Source: Bacillota bacterium (GTDB lineage: Bacteria; Bacillota; Clostridia; Lachnospirales; Lachnospiraceae). Taken from it: DNA of 64,000 nt. Below the pieces are notes generated by a model that saw only the letters and a list, made by a program, of their open reading frames with translations, ran no database searches and was not told the origin of the DNA. Location of the stretch: NCBI GenBank assembly GCA_023415635.1, contig JAEZJV010000068.1, positions 129,900 to 193,899 of the forward strand. Reading direction: 5' to 3'. Within the stretch, counting starts at the first letter, position 1. The number at the start of each line of letters is the position of its first letter. Below, piece after piece: positions 61,142 to 64,000 of this stretch. The position numbers and the translations under genes are program-made.

Positions 61142-62644
61142 TTATCTTTTGGCTGTCAAGAACCTTTTTCTATCCCTTTTACATATCATCTGCAGGGTGT
61201 CCCTCGCCGTTTTAAGTGCGTTAGGTACGCCTCCTCCCGGTACAAGCCATTGTCCTGTCATATAGAAATTATCAAGACCCGGTAATGTTTTATCTATGCT
61301 CTTTGCAAAGTTGGCGGTAGTAGGCAGCCAGCTCATCGTCGCACCCTTCCATGTGCCGGTATATCGAACATATGTTGCCGGAGTAGCTACATCCAAAGCT
61401 TCTATTTCGTTTTCAATACCAGGATATATTTGTGAGATTGCTCCTATTATATCTTTGGTGAGTGCTTCCTTCTCTGCCCGATATCTTTTTCTATCTGAAT
61501 AGAGGTTCTGCCAATAATCATAGTCGGTGAAAATACGCACTGCGAGAGACGTTCTTCCTTCGGGAGCGAGGCTGGAGTCACAGGAGTAGTTTTGTAGTAT
61601 CATATACGGCACCTCTGCACCTGCGGCATAAACTGGCTGCTTTAAACGTATATGCATCAGTTTGGGTTCGTTGATCATGTCTCGCGCCACACCTAGAGAA
61701 ATCTGAATATAAGGAGGATAGGTGGGATAAGATCCATACCATTTCTTTATCTTTTCTGTGGAATATCGTCCACCTAGCATACGGTTAAGCGTCGTATATC
61801 CGTCTGCCGCAGAGATCACATAATCAGCATAATTCGTTGAACCGTCTACGAGTTTAACTCCGACGGCCTTTCCTTCTTCTACAATTATTTCCTCCACGCA
61901 TCTGTCATACCTAATATTCCCACCTAGCGAAATATACTTTTCTTCCATTGCCTTTGCAACTTTCAACGAGCCTCCTTCAGGATAGCCAGCTGTCCCAGCA
62001 GCACACCACGCCATAGTACTCGCGAACAGGGAAACAGGGAAATTGCCGCCCCATATGCTTTCCAACAGCAACCTAAGGAGTGGGCTTTTGAATTTTGCGG
62101 CCAGCTCGGACATAGTAATCTTACCGTATTTGAAGAACGCACGGTATTGCTTCAGATTTAAAATCATCTCCGGCATCATTTTAAGATAGTCTACAAAATT
62201 AAAAAGCTCCTGTGCCTTTGCCACATTTGGTTTGAAACCATAAAACGTCCGTATCAGGTCACAAAGTTCGCCTATAACTTTATCATCTTTAGGGGAATGA
62301 CGTAACAGCTCTTCCGATAGTTTGTCCGGGTTAAAGTAAAATCTGACGGTATCCCCATTATCGTCTAAAAAATCACAGTATGAATCATGATTAATGAAAC
62401 GGCAGTTATCTATTACTCCTACTTCTCTCCACAATGGATAGAACATGCCGTCGGGTGAGGAGCCGGTGAGCCAGTCAAGGCAGCCGTCGAAGGTATACAC
62501 ACCTCGCTTCCATGATGTACAAAGACCGCCGGGGATATTGTGCATTTCGAAGATTGTACTGTTGTAACCGTTCATCTGTGCATAGCAGCCTGCTGCTAGA
62601 CCTGAAATTCCTGCACCGATAATGATGATCGAACTGTTATTCAT
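61142..62644 (-). CDS. Phytoene-desaturase-like FAD oxidoreductase
   Basis: 500 aa. The dinucleotide-binding start IIIIGAGISGLAAGCYAQ is followed by the CrtI-type GGLCTSWKRG segment; the C-terminal FAD contact is TGQWLVPGGGVP. It belongs to the CrtI/CrtNP-like or FAD-dependent retinol-saturase-like group, but no phytoene synthase or other carotenoid gene is nearby, so pigment synthesis is not supported. GGAGG precedes the ATG. Confidence 0.85.
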   Translation of the reverse strand: MNNSSIIIIGAGISGLAAGCYAQMNGYNSTIFEMHNIPGGLCTSWKRGVYTFDGCLDWLTGSSPDGMFYPLWREVGVIDNCRFINHDSYCDFLDDNGDTVRFYFNPDKLSEELLRHSPKDDKVIGELCDLIRTFYGFKPNVAKAQELFNFVDYLKMMPEMILNLKQYRAFFKYGKITMSELAAKFKSPLLRLLLESIWGGNFPVSLFASTMAWCAAGTAGYPEGGSLKVAKAMEEKYISLGGNIRYDRCVEEIIVEEGKAVGVKLVDGSTNYADYVISAADGYTTLNRMLGGRYSTEKIKKWYGSYPTYPPYIQISLGVARDMINEPKLMHIRLKQPVYAAGAEVPYMILQNYSCDSSLAPEGRTSLAVRIFTDYDYWQNLYSDRKRYRAEKEALTKDIIGAISQIYPGIENEIEALDVATPATYVRYTGTWKGATMSWLPTTANFAKSIDKTLPGLDNFYMTGQWLVPGGGVPNALKTARDTLQMICKRDRKRFLTAKR

Positions 62645-62704
62645 AGATTATCCTCCATCAAAGTAATTATCACTATATAGTATTGATAGCTTCTGATACA
62701 GCAT

Positions 62705-62872
62705 CTATGATTCTTCGGTAGTAGTTGGAGTATTAAAATAGAAGACTATATCATCCTTCCGCAATTCAACGGTTTGTTCATATATTACCACGATTGGTAT
62801 AAAATTACAATCACCCCTGCAATGTCTGCCCTCCAACACATGGAACCAACCAACAATCTTCCTGGCACACAA
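62705..62872 (-). CDS. Doubtful 55-codon frame between the CrtI-like and BSH genes
   Basis: Open frame from TTG at 62872: CARKIVGWFHVLEGRHC, then GDCNFIPIVVIYEQTVELRK and DDIVFYFNTP to a TAG. The part EQTVELRKDDIVFYF faintly resembles the late segment of PP2C/SpoIIE phosphatases, so it may be a remnant. The start signal is weak. The rest of 62645-62914 shows nothing else. Confidence 0.2.
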   Translation of the reverse strand: MCARKIVGWFHVLEGRHCRGDCNFIPIVVIYEQTVELRKDDIVFYFNTPTTTEES

Positions 62873-62914
62873 CGCTCATTCCATTGCAATTAGGTACGCA
62901 ATTAAGACACAAAT

Positions 62915-63922
62915 CTAATCGAGCGAACCTTGGTAATTTTGATAGTTGATATCTTGATTTACAAGATAGTCGAATATTATAAGATTTGTGCCCTCTAATT
63001 GTTCCTTATGCATATCTACCGCATTTATACGATTATTAGAATAAGTTTTATAATAATATATACCTTTTTCCTGATCCATACAAGAAGAGTAGGTTGTTAA
63101 ATCTTCTAACCCTTCGTCTGTAAGGACACCACCCTTAACCATTTTCACATAGTCCAGCATATGAAAAAATTGTGCTATGGCTTGCACCTCTCCTTCAATT
63201 TTTGGCATATGTGAGCGAAGATAAGCAATCCTTACAAATCTGGAAACTGAAGCAAAGTCACCAGGTATACCTAATGTTCCAGCTCCAACACCTAAGGCAT
63301 TTAACGTATGCTCACCCCACTTAGTTTCTTTTGGTGAAGTTGGTGTCAGATGTAAATACTCGTTTAAGTTAGTTAGATGCCAATCAAAGGTAGGATTGTT
63401 GGTCATCACTCCTATGGGGTTATCATGTACAGCTAGGCTGTCTTTTGTCTTCTCTACCACAATAGCCTTTCCTGTCTTATCTGCAATCATCCAGTGAAGC
63501 ATTGGAACAGGTGTTTTATCATTGATAGGGCAATCAACTAGCTCTAAATGCCCAATCCCCTGTTTAACCTCTTCTACTGTTTCATGATTTGATAATACCC
63601 ATTGTATAAAGTCATAGGGTGCAATATTATTTTTCCCTTCAATAGGCTCCTTTTCAAAGTATGCATACCCTTCAAAATTTAATCCTGCACAGCCAAGACC
63701 CACTTCATTTAAACCATCCGCTAAAACAGGGTGGTTATCAATTACCGTTCCCATCCCAATCATAGCACGATTGTTGGTCACTACATTACCTGTTACTCTA
63801 TCTTGATATTGATAGCTTCTTGGAATAATCATAACTGCTTGATTGAAATTATATGCCAAGTCCATATTTCTTCCAAAAAAACACTTGCCCTCTTGAGATT
63901 GAATACATAATCCTGTACACAA
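62915..63922 (-). CDS. bsh: Choloylglycine hydrolase family (bile salt hydrolase-like)
   Basis: 335 aa N-terminal nucleophile hydrolase, close in sequence to Clostridium perfringens conjugated bile acid hydrolase. All catalytic residues fall at BSH numbers: Cys2 (exposed after Met removal), Arg18, Asp21, Asn82, Asn175 and Arg228. It cleaves the amide of glycine- or taurine-conjugated bile acids; penicillin V acylase activity is the main alternative. Cytosolic, no signal peptide. Start is TTG at 63922, seven bases after GAGGTGA. Monocistronic as far as the window shows. Confidence 0.93.
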   Translation of the reverse strand: MCTGLCIQSQEGKCFFGRNMDLAYNFNQAVMIIPRSYQYQDRVTGNVVTNNRAMIGMGTVIDNHPVLADGLNEVGLGCAGLNFEGYAYFEKEPIEGKNNIAPYDFIQWVLSNHETVEEVKQGIGHLELVDCPINDKTPVPMLHWMIADKTGKAIVVEKTKDSLAVHDNPIGVMTNNPTFDWHLTNLNEYLHLTPTSPKETKWGEHTLNALGVGAGTLGIPGDFASVSRFVRIAYLRSHMPKIEGEVQAIAQFFHMLDYVKMVKGGVLTDEGLEDLTTYSSCMDQEKGIYYYKTYSNNRINAVDMHKEQLEGTNLIIFDYLVNQDINYQNYQGSLD

Positions 63923-64000
63923 GTTGACTCACCTCATTTTCATATTTTCTTCTTAATTAGTAGCTTAAGCTACTATAAAATTATACTTCTACATCTTTGT

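Noticed and set aside
61142..62644. Carotenoid biosynthesis locus
   Set aside because: Only a CrtI-like oxidoreductase is present; no phytoene or diapophytoene synthase lies nearby, and the family has many non-carotenoid members.
1..64000. CRISPR arrays, tRNA or rRNA genes, insertion sequences, common riboswitches (c-di-GMP, TPP, SAM, FMN)
   Set aside because: I looked for regular spacer repeats, cloverleaf ends, transposase frames and conserved aptamer cores in the intergenic regions and saw none. A covariance-model search would settle this.

Overview
The window looks like chromosomal DNA of an anaerobic, spore-forming, low-GC Firmicute, most likely a Lachnospiraceae/Clostridia relative. 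The evidence is AT-rich intergenic DNA, strong AGGAGG-type ribosome binding sites, a spore photoproduct lyase, an A-type flavodiiron protein, three c-di-GMP enzymes, and several families common in Lachnospiraceae (DUF5058, DUF5658, DUF4358, XpaC/TelA). A choloylglycine hydrolase at the right edge suggests a gut-associated lineage. The genus is inferred only; no rRNA or tRNA gene was seen.

Layout, left to right. 0-3 kb: PLP synthase pdxS-pdxT, divergent from a MocR-type PdxR regulator. 3-9 kb: YgjP-like metallopeptidase, NYN-LOTUS RNA-binding protein, a large PAS/GGDEF/HD-GYP protein, a small membrane protein, a HAD phosphatase and a PlsY-like protein. 9-13.5 kb: a MoxR AAA ATPase / VWA-metallopeptidase-like / small protein operon, followed by two further uncharacterised proteins read from their own promoter; a possible antisense small RNA lies between them. 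13.7-21.5 kb: a membrane diguanylate cyclase, an M20 peptidase with two membrane proteins (one DUF5058), an EamA transporter with a histidine-rich tail, aldehyde dehydrogenase and a lytic transglycosylase. 21.8-29 kb: a shrunken PNPOx-type remnant, fprA, a MATE exporter, another GGDEF protein, and a MarR-controlled flavoprotein operon with paired operators.

29-37 kb holds the most unusual block. It is a five-gene run on the minus strand: a TetM/EF-G-like GTPase fused to a YacP/Rae1-type NYN endonuclease domain, a 916-residue zinc-ribbon protein, an EamA transporter, a tRNA-dihydrouridine synthase and MsrA. The fusion joins a factor expected to enter the ribosomal A site with a nuclease family known to cut mRNA in that site. 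I regard it as the best candidate for an undescribed system.

37-51 kb: splB (the expected catalytic cysteine appears to be Ser), an azoreductase, a bacterial Staygreen homologue, an APH-family kinase, a short UvrA-like ABC protein, a PadR/DUF4097 pair, an XpaC/TelA pair, an aldo/keto reductase and an MFS exporter. 51-64 kb: a GyrI-like protein, an ECF sigma/anti-sigma pair, a C39-like protein followed by two very small reading frames, MBL and HD hydrolases, a three-gene MBOAT/DHHW acetylation operon, decayed coding DNA, a VOC protein, a CrtI-like oxidoreductase and a bile salt hydrolase-like enzyme. A ~90-bp intergenic repeat occurs twice in this last part (56.7 and 61.0 kb).
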